Source of the DNA: Bimastos eiseni
Taxonomy: Eukaryota > Annelida > Clitellata > Crassiclitellata > Lumbricidae
Assembly: GCA_959347315.1 (NCBI GenBank)
Contig: OY365815.1
Location: 1,026,501 to 1,090,500 of the forward strand
Direction of reading: 5' to 3'
DNA: 64,000 nt
Shown: positions 1 through 11,136 of the stretch, piece after piece
Numbering within the stretch: the stretch's first letter is position 1
Layout: the number at the start of each line of letters is the position of its first letter
The notes under the pieces: generated by a model
Database searches by the model: none
What the model saw: only the letters and a program-made list of their open reading frames with translations
What the model was told of the DNA's origin: nothing
Program-made: the position numbers and the translations under genes

Positions 1-1120
1 CTTTTGCTTTTGCTCCAGCTGGTGTATGGGCCTATATTGCCCTATAAGCATCACAATTCTGCATAGACATCTTCATTCGATGAAAGAACAATAATAGTGA
101 TATTGACATTTGAAGCTTTCACAATAAAGATTTCAATTATGTAATTTTGGTGTAATTCGATTAAACTATGATTATATTTTTCCGTAGGCTATAGCTTCTC
201 TTTTCCATAGTATGATATTTTGAAATCGATATCAGCACACTTGGTCTGAGTCTAGGTCCTCTAGGCCTTGGTAAGATCTAGTCTCGGTCTTTAGTTGTCT
301 CGGTTTATGGTCAGGATCTCGGTCAGGCTCTGGGTCAAGGTCTTGCATGGTCTCAGTCGGGGTGTCGTTCAGGATCGGGTTGGGTCGTGGTCTCGGTCAG
401 GGTCCGATTTGTCAAAAAAGAAGCAGAGGGGGTCGGAATCTATCCAAATACTGAAAGATCGACTTCCTCCAAAGCTAATGTTGCTTTTCACAGCTTATTT
501 ATGGGCCTATGGGCATCAACGGACAGCAATATCTTCATTTTATGAAGAAATTACAGAGATATTGACATTTTAGGCCTTCATTTTTTGTTTAAAGTGGAAA
601 TATTATGATTTTTGACCTTAATTGGGTTAATATAGGTTCTGCTTATCATAAAAAACTATTTTAAAATGATTCCCAACTACTTTAAAATTATTTGATTTCT
701 CAAGCAAGGAAAACCGTAATATCTCTGTTATTTTTTCAAAGATTGAAGATATCTGTGCTGATCGGTGATGCTTGTAGGCCCTGGAGAAAAATAATTCGGT
801 TTGTCAAAGGTCGATTTTTTCGCGCGAAAAAACCGATGGAGGTTAGTCCATCGGTTTTTTCGGAGGAAAAAATTGACGTTCTCCAAACCGAATTATTTTT
901 TCATAGCATGTTTATGGGCCTATGGGCAAAAGCGGACTGCAGAAATATCTTCACTTGAAGAAGAAATAACGAAGATATTGACAATTTAAGCCATAAAAAA
1001 TAAAATGTTGTAAGTATGATGATTATTGACCTCAACTGGGTTCATATAGCTTCTGTTTATCATAATAAACTATTTTAAAGTGATTCCCAAAAACTTTAAT
1101 ATTTCTAGATTTTTTGATAA
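1..1120. repeat. Tandem fold-back repeat, left block
   Basis: Units of about 410 bp recur head to tail. A flank containing TATCATAATAAACTATTTTA appears near 640 and 1060. Between the flanks lies a long imperfect inverted repeat: the left arm runs roughly 700-840 and the right arm 845-990, and both end on the complementary core CCGATGGA/TCCATCGG. Each arm also carries AATTCGGTTT or its complement and a segment ending ATATCTTC. Degenerate copies occupy 1-110 and 470-570. Bases 240-410 instead hold GGTCTCGGTC-type repeats, like those at 11.8-12.7 kb. Short open frames here are by-products. It resembles a fold-back or MITE-derived satellite; I do not recognise the family. Confidence 0.75.
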
Positions 1121-1877
1121 AACCTTGACCGTCTATTTAGGATATATATCTGATGCAGGGGTAGATTATTCACACAACAGTTGATGAGGCTCTTTGCTTG
1201 ACCTGCCAGATTTTGACCTGAGACTGGAGCAGAAGAAGCTTCGTCATTGCAGACTTAACTTGGTAAAGTGGGTAATTTCGCTAGGTGCCTTGGCGAGGTT
1301 CTAATAAGGTGCTATATAAATTGGCAAATGCATACATACATGCATGCTAAGACAGCCCTCCCAGGAATGGCTTTTATGGGCCCTGGACTGGTCCAGGGCC
1401 CACAATAGCCAAAGGATTGATTTAGTGTGCATGTATGTCGAGTTCAGTGTACAATGTTGTACATTATTGTGAGTTGAGAAGAACCAAGACTTTTGAATTT
1501 GATACTGATCTGCATCTTGCATATAATTATTCAGTTTCACATAACATAACATAACTGCATTTGCACACAGCTGCAAAGTCAACAGCAATCCCACCACAGT
1601 TAAGTCCCAACTATGAACGTAATATAAGTCACATCTACAATTCAATTCTCAGCGTTCAACATCAGATCAAAGTGTTCTGTAAGGGTATTTTGCCAGCATC
1701 AAGTGTCTAATGAAGAGTTCGTCTTTGATTTCAGGTGAAAGTCGTTTCCACAGAATCGGTGGAGGGAATGTGGTGCCTGCCTGTCGAGTACGCTGGTTCC
1801 AAACTCTCTTGCGGTCGGTCGAGACTCGGACAAAACTTCCAAGACCGGTCACTGCAAGCAGCTACAACAAGAATAAC
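1121..1877. other. Unassigned spacer
   Basis: No exon with convincing similarity is seen. The minus frame 1667-1852 (61 aa) has a weak LINE-tail flavour but no diagnostic motif. The rest is AT-rich single-copy-looking DNA. Confidence 0.4.
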
Positions 1878-2005
1878 AACGCCTGCTATCAAACTGAATC
1901 ACTTCCTAAATCATAATCAACAGTTTGCTCATTATAGCCAAGCTGGCTATATTGGGCAAACTGTTGATTGTGACCTAGGAAATGATTCAGTTTGATAGCA
2001 GGCAA
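1878..2005. repeat. Long hairpin (about 49-nt arms)
   Basis: The left arm, beginning CGCCTGCTATCAAACTGAAT, is matched by its near-perfect reverse complement ending AGTTTGATAGCAGGCA. The loop of about 25 nt contains one copy of the CTCATTATAGCC motif that forms the minisatellite just downstream. Confidence 0.8.
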
Positions 2006-2050
2006 CTTTAGGTCAAATATCATCATATTACGATGATATTTGACCTAAAG
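2006..2050. repeat. Perfect 19-nt-arm hairpin
   Basis: CTTTAGGTCAAATATCATC (2006-2024) is exactly reverse-complemented at 2032-2050, with a 7-nt loop. It directly abuts the longer hairpin, so two stem-loops lie side by side. Confidence 0.85.
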
Positions 2051-2189
2051 TGTGTTCATATGTTCATTATTTCATTCGTTTCGTTCATTTCAAAAATTTA
2101 TATAGCTCCCCTTCAAGAAACCCACTCAGAGAAAGAATATAGCATCTCTTTATCATAATAAACTATTTTAAAGCTCTATCTTACCACCC

Positions 2190-2665
2190 CCAGTTTGCTC
2201 ATTATAGCCGAGCTGGCTAGGGGCACAGATTGAGCATAAGCTCTATCTTGCCACCCACAGTTTGCTCATTATAGCCGAGCAGGCTAGTTTGCTCATTATA
2301 GCCGAGCTGGCTCTTTTGCTCATTATAGCCGAGCAGGCTAGTTGCTCATTATAGCCGAGCTGGCTCTTTTGCTCATTATAGCCGAGCAGGCTAGTTTGCT
2401 CATTATAGCCGAGCAGGCTAGTTGCTCATTATAGCCGAGCTGGCTCTTTTGCTCATTATAGCCGAGCAGGCTAGTTTGCTCATTATAGCCGAGCTGGCTA
2501 GTCTGCTCATTATAGCCGAGCTGGCTCTTTTGCTCATTATAGCCGAGCTGGCTAGTCTGCTCATTATAGCCGAGCTGGCTCTTTTGCTCATTATAGCCGA
2601 GCAGGCTAGTTTGCTCATTATAGCCGAGCTGGCTAGTTTGCTCATTATAGCCGAGCTGGCTATGG
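2190..2665. repeat. 26-27-bp minisatellite
   Basis: About 17 copies of a unit with core CTCATTATAGCCGAG, followed by CTGG or CAGG and GCTAG or GCTCTT. The two unit types partly alternate. Both strands are open in several frames because the unit lacks stops, which produces spurious 80-140 aa frames. The core closely matches an internal segment of the hAT-like elements at 29.8, 37.1 and 59.7 kb. Confidence 0.9.
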
Positions 2666-3059
2666 GCACAGATGGAGCAAAAACTCCAACTGTATTTCTG
2701 CCCTGTTGAAGATTTTAATGTCCAATGTAATAAAACAAAGTTTAAATTAATGTTTTGCTTTGTTTTCAATGTCTAGAGAAGCTCCAGCTCCGACAGCGAT
2801 GAAAGTTCATGAGAGAAGTCTTCATAAGATCATGGACTGATTTATGAAGAAAACGCTCTACATAAGACTATGAACATGGACTGATTTATGCTAAGAAGAA
2901 CAAAAAATTACTTTTCTCTAAAGAGATGTTTCCTTAGATTATATACAAAGAATACTTCCAAATAATAAATGACTTAAAATACCTGTCTTCTTCTGTGTTT
3001 GAGTCTTCTAATCAGTTTCCAAGTTGTAGGATTTTGTAGTAGTCTGTCAAAAGAAATGA
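2666..3059. other. Unassigned spacer
   Basis: AT-rich DNA with no recognisable exon. It contains a short imperfect duplication around 2815-2895 (ATGGACTGATTTATG repeated). Confidence 0.4.
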
Positions 3060-3990
3060 CATTAAGTGCCCAATATAAGTATGGCTTCACTGACTTGTCA
3101 TAATATACCATTTTAAAGCAATTCTGGCACACTTTAAAATTTCTCTAGTTTTCAAGAAAACAGTAATGTCTATATCTTGGTTATTCTTTCATCGAATGAA
3201 GATATCTGAACAGATCTGTTATGCTTATAGGCCCATACACAAGCTGTAAAAAATTTATTCACTTTGGAGGAGATCGACTTTTTCGCTCGAAAAAACCGAT
3301 GGACCTTCATCGATTTTTTAGGACAAAAAAGTTGACCTTCTCCAAACTGAATAATTTTGCTAAAGCTTGTGTATGGGACTATAGGCATTAACAGACTGCA
3401 AAAATATCTTCATTTAATGAAAAAATAACAGAAATATCGACATTTTTATTTTTTCAAAATAAAAATTTGGGGGAGAAATACAATGATTTTTAACCTAAAT
3501 TAGGTTCATATAGGTTCTGTTTATCAAAATAAACTATTTTAAAGTGATTCTTAAATACTTTAAAATTTCTCGATTTTTCAGAAAAACCCAAATATCCATG
3601 TTATTTTTTTATTAAATGAAGATATTTTTGCAGATCTGTGATGCTTGTAGGCCCTGGAGCAACATTATTTGGTTTGAAGAAGGTCGATTTTTTTGCGCGA
3701 AAAAAACCGATGATGGTTAGTCCATCGGTTTTTTCGGACAAAAAAGTCGACCTTCTCCAAACTGAATAATTTTTTCACAGCTTGTTTATGGGCCTGTGGG
3801 CAAAAGCGGACTGCAGAAATATCTTCACTTGATGAAGAAATAACGGAGATATTAAAATTTTAAACCATAAAAAATAAAAATAAATTTTTTTAAATATGAT
3901 GATTTTTGACCTCAATTAGGTTCATACAGTTTCTCTTTATCATAATAAACTATTTTAAAGTGATTATAAAACAGTTTAAAATTCTCAATT
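3060..3990. repeat. Tandem fold-back repeat, right block
   Basis: Two further ~415-bp units of the family seen at 1-1120. Flank segments begin near 3062, 3482 and 3895. Inverted arms lie at about 3160-3440 and 3590-3870, the latter with the perfect core CCGATG...CATCGG. A diverged fragment of the arm recurs at about 16790-16870. Confidence 0.75.
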
Positions 3991-5860
3991 TTTTAAGAAT
4001 ATTGTATGAAATCCAAGAAAACTCAAATTACGTACTTCTTATTAACTTAATTAAACTGGATCAATCTTTAATTCATATCGCTCAACTTACTTACTTAATA
4101 ACTAACTCAAATTGTGTCAATCTTTAAAAAAACAATCAAATTACTTACTTACAAGCTGACTCAAACTGTATCGATCTTTAAATCACACTTAAATAACTTA
4201 CTTACCAACTTACTCAAACTGAATCAATCTTTACACTCAAATACCCTACTTACTTAGTATCTTAATCAAACTGGATCAATCATTAAAGTACACTAAAATA
4301 ACTAACTTACTTACTAGCTTATTCAAAATGAATCAATCTTTAAGTCATAAGACTCAAATTACTTACTTACTTACAAACTTAATCAAACTGAATTAATAAT
4401 TAAATTACACTCAAACAACTAACTTACTTACTAACTTAATCAAACTGAATCAATCTTTAAATCATGAGACTCAAGTTACTTACTTACTTACAAACTTAAA
4501 CAAACTGAATTTATAATTAAATTACTCTCAAATAACTAATTTAATCAAACTGAATCAATCTTTAAATCATAAGACTCAAATTACTTACTTACAAACTTAA
4601 TCAAACTGAATTAAAAATTAAATTACACTTAAATTACTAACTTACCTACTAACTTAATCAAACTGAATCAATCTTTAAATCATAAGACTCAAATTACTTA
4701 CTTACTTACTAACTTAATCAAACTGAATTAATAATTAAATTATACTCCAATAACTAACTTACCTACTAACTTAATCAAACTGAATCAATCTTTAAATCAT
4801 AAGACTTAAATTACTTACTTACTTACAAACTTAATCAAACTGAATTAAAAATTAAATTACACTTAAATTACTAACTTACCTACTAACTTAATCAAACTGA
4901 ATCAATCTTTAAATCATGAGACTCAAGTTACTTACTTACTTACAAACTTAAACAAACTGAATTTATAATTAAATTACTCTCAAATAACTAATTTAATCAA
5001 ACTGAATCAATCTTTAAATCATAAGACTCAAATTACTTACTTACAAACTTAATCAAACTGAATTAAAAATTAAATTACACTTAAATTACTAACTTACCTA
5101 CTAACTTAATCAAACTGAATCAATCTTTAAATCATAAGACTCAAATTACTTACTTACTTACTAACTTAATCAAACTGAATTAATAATTAAATTATACTCC
5201 AATAACTAACTTACCTACTAACTTAATCAAACTGAATCAATCTTTAAATCATAAGACTTAAATTACTTACTTACTTACAAACTTAATCAAACTGAATTAA
5301 AAATTAAATTACACTTAAATTACTAACTTACCTACTAACTTAATCAAACTGAATCAATCTTTTAATCATAAGACTCAAATTACTTACTTACTTACAAACT
5401 TAATGAAACTGAATTAAAAATTAAATTACACTTAAATAACTAACTTACCTACTAACTTAATCAAACTGAATCAATCTTTAAATCATAAGACTCAAATTAC
5501 TTACTTACTTACAAACTTAATCAAACTGAATTAATAATTAAATTACACTTAAATAACTAACTTACTTACTAACTTAATCAAACTGAATCAATCTTTAAAT
5601 CATGAGACTCAAGTTACTTACTTACTTACAAACTTAATCAAACTGAATTAATAATTAAATTACTCTCAAACAACTAACTTAATCCAACTCAATCAATCTT
5701 TAAATCATAAGACTCAAATTACTTACTTACTAACTTAATTAAACTGAATTAATAATTAAATTATACTCCAATAACTAACTTACTTTACTAACTTAATCAA
5801 ACTGAGTCAATCTTTAAATCATAAGACTCAAATTACTTACTTATTTACCAACTTATAATA
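3991..5860. repeat. ~113-bp satellite with 452-bp higher-order repeat
   Basis: AT-rich tandem array built on AATCAAACTGAAT / CAATCTTTAAATCATAAG / ACTTACTTACTTAC modules. Monomers measure about 105, 113, 117 and 117 bp and together form a 452-bp higher-order unit. The stretch beginning ATCATGAGAC at 4461 repeats from 4913 with no difference that I could see over about 450 bp. Outer monomers are more diverged. It ends about 100 bp downstream of the ARPC5 exon. Confidence 0.9.
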
Positions 5861-5964
5861 AAAGCATAATTGAGTAGATATCTTGATGGGGTACGCTATA
5901 TATAAATGTTCGTTTACGTTACATTACTACTAGTATTAATAATACAAGTAATGGTAATAATTAC

Positions 5965-6141
5965 CTTATCATTCCAAACAAGAAGCTGTGCACTGCTGCC
6001 CTCCAAAGGACGATCGAATCCTCGATAGATGTACTTCATCAGCGTGTACTGTCTCGTCTAGTAGAGGCCTTTGAGGCCGGCCTCAATCTCATTGGCCTTG
6101 AACGACATCAGAACCTTCATCACGGACTGCAACGCTCTGTC
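5965..6141 (-). pseudogene. ARPC5: ARPC5 exon 3-like, in-frame stop
   Basis: The minus strand encodes 59 codons bounded by a good acceptor (tttcttcag, 6142-6150) and a donor (GTAATT, from 5964 downward). Visible pieces include KVLMSFKANEIEAGLKGL and LMKYIYRGFDRPLEGSSAQL. These match the C-terminal half of the p16/ARPC5 subunit of the Arp2/3 complex, which nucleates branched actin. Codon 28 is TAG (plus-strand cta, 6058-6060), at a position where the family has a lysine-type residue, and the frame stays aligned on both sides. The exon coding the middle of the protein and the last exon are not found nearby; the ~113-bp satellite begins just beyond. Either this is a recent pseudogene copy or the stop is a sequencing or allelic error. 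Confidence 0.8.
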
Positions 6142-7817
6142 CTGAAGAAAATAAAACAAATAGTTTACTTATTTGAAAAGCAGAACTCAGCAATGACATG
6201 TCATGAGTAGATATCTTAGAGGGGCGCTATATAAGTGCTCGATTACATTACATGGCTACACTTAATATTTAAACAACAAACAGCTTTGGTTTAACAGTAC
6301 TATTGAATAAAGAGACACACACAGACCATCACATTACATATAAAAACTGGGGCCAAACGAAATGCACTGTAAAGATATCTTCCCCAAAAACAATCAAAGT
6401 AAAAAAGAGTTGGGACAGAGTCATCAATTAATAACAAATGAAATTTCATGGCTTGCCACAAAAAATAAAAATGAATTCATGGCACAGAAACAACCGACCA
6501 CTAAGTCTCACTGAATCTGTAATCTCTAAATATCCTCTGATACTTTTGCATCACTATCTACAGCCGAAAAACTACTTTCAAAGACTTTTTCAGCAACACC
6601 AAAATCTTAGAACTTCTATAGCACAGCTATAATGATACACCAAGCATCAATCAACATAACTCCTGTTACCTGTCATGAGAGAAATCAATAGTAAGTTCGA
6701 TAGTCCGAAAAAAAATTTCTTGTTCGAAGATTTTCAGATTATCTAACCGTCTGACTATCGAACCTTCAGACTATCAAACCCTAGGCACTCTCGAGCTAAA
6801 CACTTATCTTTGGACTATCAAACCGTCGGATTATAGAACCTTCGGACTATCAAACCTCTAAAAGATCGAAAATAATATTACAAAATGACAAAAATTGTAA
6901 TATCGGCGCCGATGATCTTACTGATATCTGATATTGCCAATATCTCTATAATTGGCCCGATTAATCGGCCGGTCGATTAATTGGTACAACTCTAACCAGT
7001 TAGAATCAAATTGGAGAAATAGCTAATATTTGGCCAATTATAATTATAATTGATTACCAATTTAGCCAATTGATTTGATAAACAACTTATAATTAAAATC
7101 AATAAACACTAACTGATTGTCCCCATCTCTCTTCAACACCCATTTTAGTACATGGGTATGTATGCATTAGAGGGATACGTCTCAATTTCTTTGATGGTAC
7201 CCTCCCATTTTGTTACCTGTCATGAGAGAAATCAATAGTAATTATTTTTAGAATGTTGGATACATATTTAGATATTTAGAGGTGGCAACATTTGTGAAGC
7301 TAATGAAATTATTATCTTAACGAAATTAGTATCCGACACTACGTTATTCTCGCTTATTTATTAATCAGTAAAATTGTTCAGATGCAATATCAACAGATTC
7401 AACACAGGAGTGTCAAATGTTTTTATAAGAACTGGACTTTTAAGTAAATGGATCTAAAAAACTGTCTTAACAATTTCATTGCAACACTCATTTTGGAACA
7501 GTCAATCAGTAGTCAACAGTGACTTTAGTTGCCCTACTCAAATACTCTGTGGAATATCATCACCGACAAGCAGCAACTTTCTGACCCCTGGGTATTTGGC
7601 TTGGGGCATGAGACCACCAGCATTATGTCATCTCTCCTTCTCTTCATCACTTGTTGTGTTAAGACAATCTAAACAGTTCATGGAGTGTTGTACGTGAAGT
7701 TATTCGCATAATATTTTTGTCAATGGCAGTATCCCGATATTTGAACAGAATGCCATTGAGAAGTTGGAAGACATATTTAGCTAATGGCAGAAACTGAAGA
7801 AGAACATTAATCACAGA

Positions 7818-8010
7818 ACTGCGCCTTCACCGCTGATGCCTTTGCAAAGCACTGTACCACCAAAATTCAATCTGTTAGAGCTAACATCTCTGGCTTGTCT
7901 CCACTTGAATTCGTCTCTACTAACTGCACTCTAACAACCTTAAGTTAGGTAACTTCTGATGAGCTACAAACCATTATCAAGTCTTCCATTGCAAAGTCAT
8001 GTGAGCTCAA
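7818..8010 (+). mobile_element. LINE ORF2 linker fragment
   Basis: One plus-strand frame, with one internal stop, reads FTADAFAKHCTTKIQSVRA, then SGLSPLEFVS, then VTSDELQTIIKSSIAKSCEL. This is the segment between endonuclease and reverse transcriptase in CR1/L2-like LINEs. It breaks off before the RT core, so it is a dead fragment. Confidence 0.6.
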
Positions 8011-8465
8011 GGTAAAAGTGTATTTTAGCGTCTTTTATTACCCTATGTGCTTGTGGTGTATTTTAGCGTATTTAATTATTTCCTTCGTTATATCATGTGT
8101 TTTGTAAGTAGGAGCTGGATTGATGATAATAATAATGCTTTTAAATGGAAGCTGAATTGCTTAAAAGAATTTTAAAGTGTGTTTTAGAGTATTTAATTAA
8201 ACAAAATGTTGATAAGAAATTCCACTAGATTTAACCGAGATGCCGTTTTGTCATCAATTGAACTTCCAATTATGCATGATATTTTTACTGATCCAGCTTC
8301 CATTCATGCATATTTCTCTTCGTCAATCCACTTTCCATTTAAGTATATTTCTTTTCATCAATCCACCTTCCATTAACGTATATTTCTTTTAATCAATCGT
8401 GCATACAAGTCCTTATTTACATCGATTCCACGTCCATAGCAACGACATTCTCGCATCAATTAAGC

Positions 8466-8690
8466 ATAAGCATGATGTTTTCATCGATCCAGCTTCCACT
8501 TAAGCATAATTTCTTGCATCAATTCAGTTTCTACTTGCACATTCTTCTTTTTCATCGATCCCCTCTCCATTTAAGCATAAGCATGATATTTTCATCGATC
8601 CAGCTTCCATTTAAGCATAATTTCTTGCATCATTCAAGTTTCTACCTGCACATTCTTCTTTTTCATCGATCCCGTCTCAATTATAGTTGG
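8466..8690. repeat. 111-bp tandem duplication
   Basis: The block from CATGATGTTTTCATCGATCC (about 8471) recurs 111 bp later with few changes. Shorter degenerate copies of the GATCCAGCTTCCATTTAAGC module extend upstream to about 8290. Confidence 0.8.
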
Positions 8691-8819
8691 ACATCTATTC
8701 ACGTCAAATAATAACATAATGGTATAATAACATACGCTAAAACTCACTTTTACCGCGCTCGATCCTATACCAACGCTCTTGCTGCATGAGTTCATTGAGG
8801 ATCTTCTTTCGCTACTCAC

Positions 8820-8917
8820 CTGCCTCTGAAGGTCCGATAGTCAGTCGCCTGATCCTCTTCGTAGCTCTCGTCCGAAAACCGGTCAATATCCACCTTCCTG
8901 AAAGCGGTGATTCTCAT
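8820..8917 (-). CDS. ARPC5: ARPC5 exon 1 (N terminus)
   Basis: An ATG at 8917-8915 opens 32 codons plus 2 nt, ending at a consensus donor GTGAGT (8819-8814). The peptide contains FRKVDIDRFSDESYEED, which matches the N-terminal motif of Arp2/3 complex subunit 5 (FRKVDvDeyde-type in other animals). With the exon at 5965-6141 it defines a minus-strand ARPC5 locus. The phases do not join directly: this donor leaves 2 nt while the exon-3 acceptor is phase 0. A middle exon is therefore required and is missing or unrecognised. As an isolated exon it is intact. The gene as a whole is probably non-functional in this assembly. Confidence 0.7.
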
Positions 8918-9319
8918 GTTATTTGACTTTTATAAAAATACATGCACTTAATTTAAAGATTTGTACTTTCATAAACAACCATAATATTATGCGTGGTAAA
9001 CAACGCAGGTTTCCTGCCCTACGATGCGAATTCATAGACTACATATTGCTTTCAGAGCATCGGATAGTGTTGCGCTTTTTGTTAGCAGCTTAGCGACGCT
9101 ATGCAAAATGTTAATGTAAACGTTTTTATATAACGACCGTATAATTATGGTCTCGACCCAGCTCATTTTTCAATGAGAGTCTGACCGGGTGATATCCATC
9201 GCCACCGCTCATTCGTTTGAATGGCCTTATAAGGTCCCAGTGCAATGACTTTACTAACAAGAGATTGAAATTTCTGAAATAAACCAGCATTATTGTACGT
9301 AGTACTAGTAACATGGATG

Positions 9320-9630
9320 TGCAATGAACGGGTGTCCAGAGGCTGAGTTAATTTTGCCCTTGCCTATTTGGCCGCCGACTCTGGTCGTAGAGTAATGGAT
9401 CAGCCTAGAATTGCCACAGTTCAGCATCGTGCCTATGCCTCTTTTGGCCCTTCTCTATGAAACAGCCTTCCTGCTGAGACTCTTACTGCAATCTCATCTA
9501 GCGGTAGCACAAATGTTTCTGCTCGTTCTCTTAAGACTTTTTTCTTTTGGGTTTCTTCGCACTGGAAGCGCCTCTGATTAGGTTGTACAGTGAGATGCGC
9601 TTTATAAATCCGTAAATAGAACAGAATAAC
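9320..9630 (+). mobile_element. LINE 3' end (CR1/L2-like)
   Basis: It encodes a decayed C terminus with the pieces ATVQHRAYASFGPSLWNSLP and SARSLKTFFF, then GCGCCTCTGATTAG and a tail GCGCTTTATAAATCCGTAAA. The 49.0-49.2 kb LINE ends the same way, so this is a 5'-truncated copy of that family. Confidence 0.75.
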
Positions 9631-9639
9631 ACACTGGCG

Positions 9640-10120
9640 CGAGAGCAGCAGGACGCGTGATCAATTCTAGCTACCCCATAAGGTTGACTAATCTTTCAAT
9701 TCACTAGGCAATGTGTTGGTTAAAATAGAAGCGAAGCTAGGTGATGAGCTAGCGTTCTTTAGAATGGATGGTCCTGTTAGCAGGGCCCGAGGCAGCGGGT
9801 TAATAGTGACTGTTAAGGTGGGCGTCATTTAGGCCAGCAATTGGAAGGTGGGGGGAGATCAGTTGGGGCAACTTGGGGAAGAATTCTTGTACCAGAGGAA
9901 TGAAAGATCATGAGACAATGGTTGAAGATAGTCACACGGCAGCATCGATCGATGTCAAATACTTAAAATTGTCTGATTACAGTGGTTCGATACATACACA
10001 TAATAAACAAAGACAGAAAAACAAAAACAGAAACATATAAGGCGACTGAATATAAGGCATTTGTCAGAAGACGCATAAGACGAATTATTTTCATCAACGT
10101 ACTTCATGGACGATAAAATA
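9640..10120. other. Unassigned spacer
   Basis: No exon or element is recognised apart from low-complexity A-rich text near 10005-10035. Confidence 0.35.
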
Positions 10121-10126
10121 ACGCAG

Positions 10127-10231
10127 TCACCTAGCGAATGCAAACGAAATGGAATTGCTACACGCGCATTCGCTAGGTCACCTAGCGAATGCAAACGAAA
10201 CGGAATTGCTACACGCGCATTCGCTAGGTGA
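10127..10231. repeat. Two tandem 51-bp hairpins
   Basis: A 51-bp unit occurs twice (10127-10177, 10178-10228). Each unit starts TCACCTAGCGAATGC and ends GCATTCGCTAGG, so each can fold into a stem with a ~23-nt loop. The junction of the two units is itself palindromic. The units differ at one base (aaatgg versus aaacgg). Confidence 0.85.
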
Positions 10232-10323
10232 CAGCACAGTTTAAAATCACCCACCTTATGTAAGTTATGTTGCATAAAGCAAGCAGGAATGGTTAACAGC
10301 GAGCAACCAACTTACCTCTATAT

Positions 10324-10935
10324 CAGTGGCGTAGCGAGGGGGGCGAGTGGGGTGAACCGCCCCAGGCGGCACTTGTCCTAGGGGCGGCATTTTTGCTAAA
10401 AAATAAATAAATAAAATTATTGTTGTATAAGTTCCATTCTTCAAGATTTTTGTTCCTCTCGTCTAAAACTGGCACAATGCGGTTTAGCTTTTCTTGACTT
10501 AAAACTAACATGCACGATATAGCCTATCAAAGTACCATCGACATGATCGAATTGCACATAATGTTTTTAGACATCAGAGCAGTCCCCGGGTAATTTGGCG
10601 CCCTTTCGGAGTAATCCATTATAAGAGCGCCCCAAGTCCGTTGCATAAACAGTAAGATGTGAGAAAATATGGGTCAAGCACACACTGCAAGGGGCACAAA
10701 GAAATGTTTCTTCTCAAAATGTATAGACGATTCTGGAAAAGGAAAATTAGGGGAAGGGCGGGAGATTCAATAGAATATCGTTGTTGGAATTGGAATTAGC
10801 CTAAAACCAGTTTTTAATAACTAATTTATGAATTTCTTTTTATATTATCATAAACTTTTGTTCCTGAAAACATAACCGTATTATACCTAACATTCGGCGC
10901 CCTAAAATTTGGCGCCCTAGGCAGCTTCCTGTGTC
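10324..10935. mobile_element. hAT-like non-autonomous element, 3' end eroded
   Basis: It begins CAGTGGCGTAGCGAGGGG, a terminus typical of non-autonomous hAT elements in marine invertebrates, and contains several GGCGCCCT motifs up to CCTAGGCAGC near 10925. I see no clean complementary right terminus or target-site duplication, so the right boundary is approximate. No transposase is present. Confidence 0.45.
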
Positions 10936-11050
10936 GGATATAGACAGTTTAGAGAGAGTTTAGACATTATTACTATTACTAAATTTATTTCATTCGATGG
11001 GTGCGAAAGTATACTGGCGAAATTAAATTAACTTGCATCCTGTTTCGATT

Positions 11051-11136
11051 AATATAATACAAACTGGGTTTTTATATTTTTTATTTTCATCCAGACTTGA
11101 TTTCAACTTACCAGCCAAATATGTTTACACTAACTT
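11051..11136. repeat. Dispersed ~86-bp repeat, copy 1
   Basis: The segment from AATATAATACAAACTGGGTT to ATATGTTTACACTAACT recurs almost exactly at 15657-15742, in the same orientation and 4.6 kb away. The family is unknown. Confidence 0.85.

Larger units (their letters stand above)
6142..8819 (-). other. Region between ARPC5 exons
   Basis: I searched this stretch for the missing ARPC5 middle exon (coding the helix that ends NPP..tK.q.vK in the family) and found none on the minus strand. It holds a ~30-bp direct repeat (GTTACCTGTCATGAGAGAAA, near 6665 and 7212), a degenerate GGACTATCAAACC-type tandem at 6690-6860, a LINE fragment at 7818-8010 and a 111-bp tandem repeat at 8466-8690. Confidence 0.5.

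Noticed and set aside
6058..6060. Recoded (readthrough or selenocysteine-type) codon in ARPC5
   Set aside because: The stop is TAG, the family has an ordinary residue there and a neighbouring exon is missing; pseudogenisation or error is simpler.
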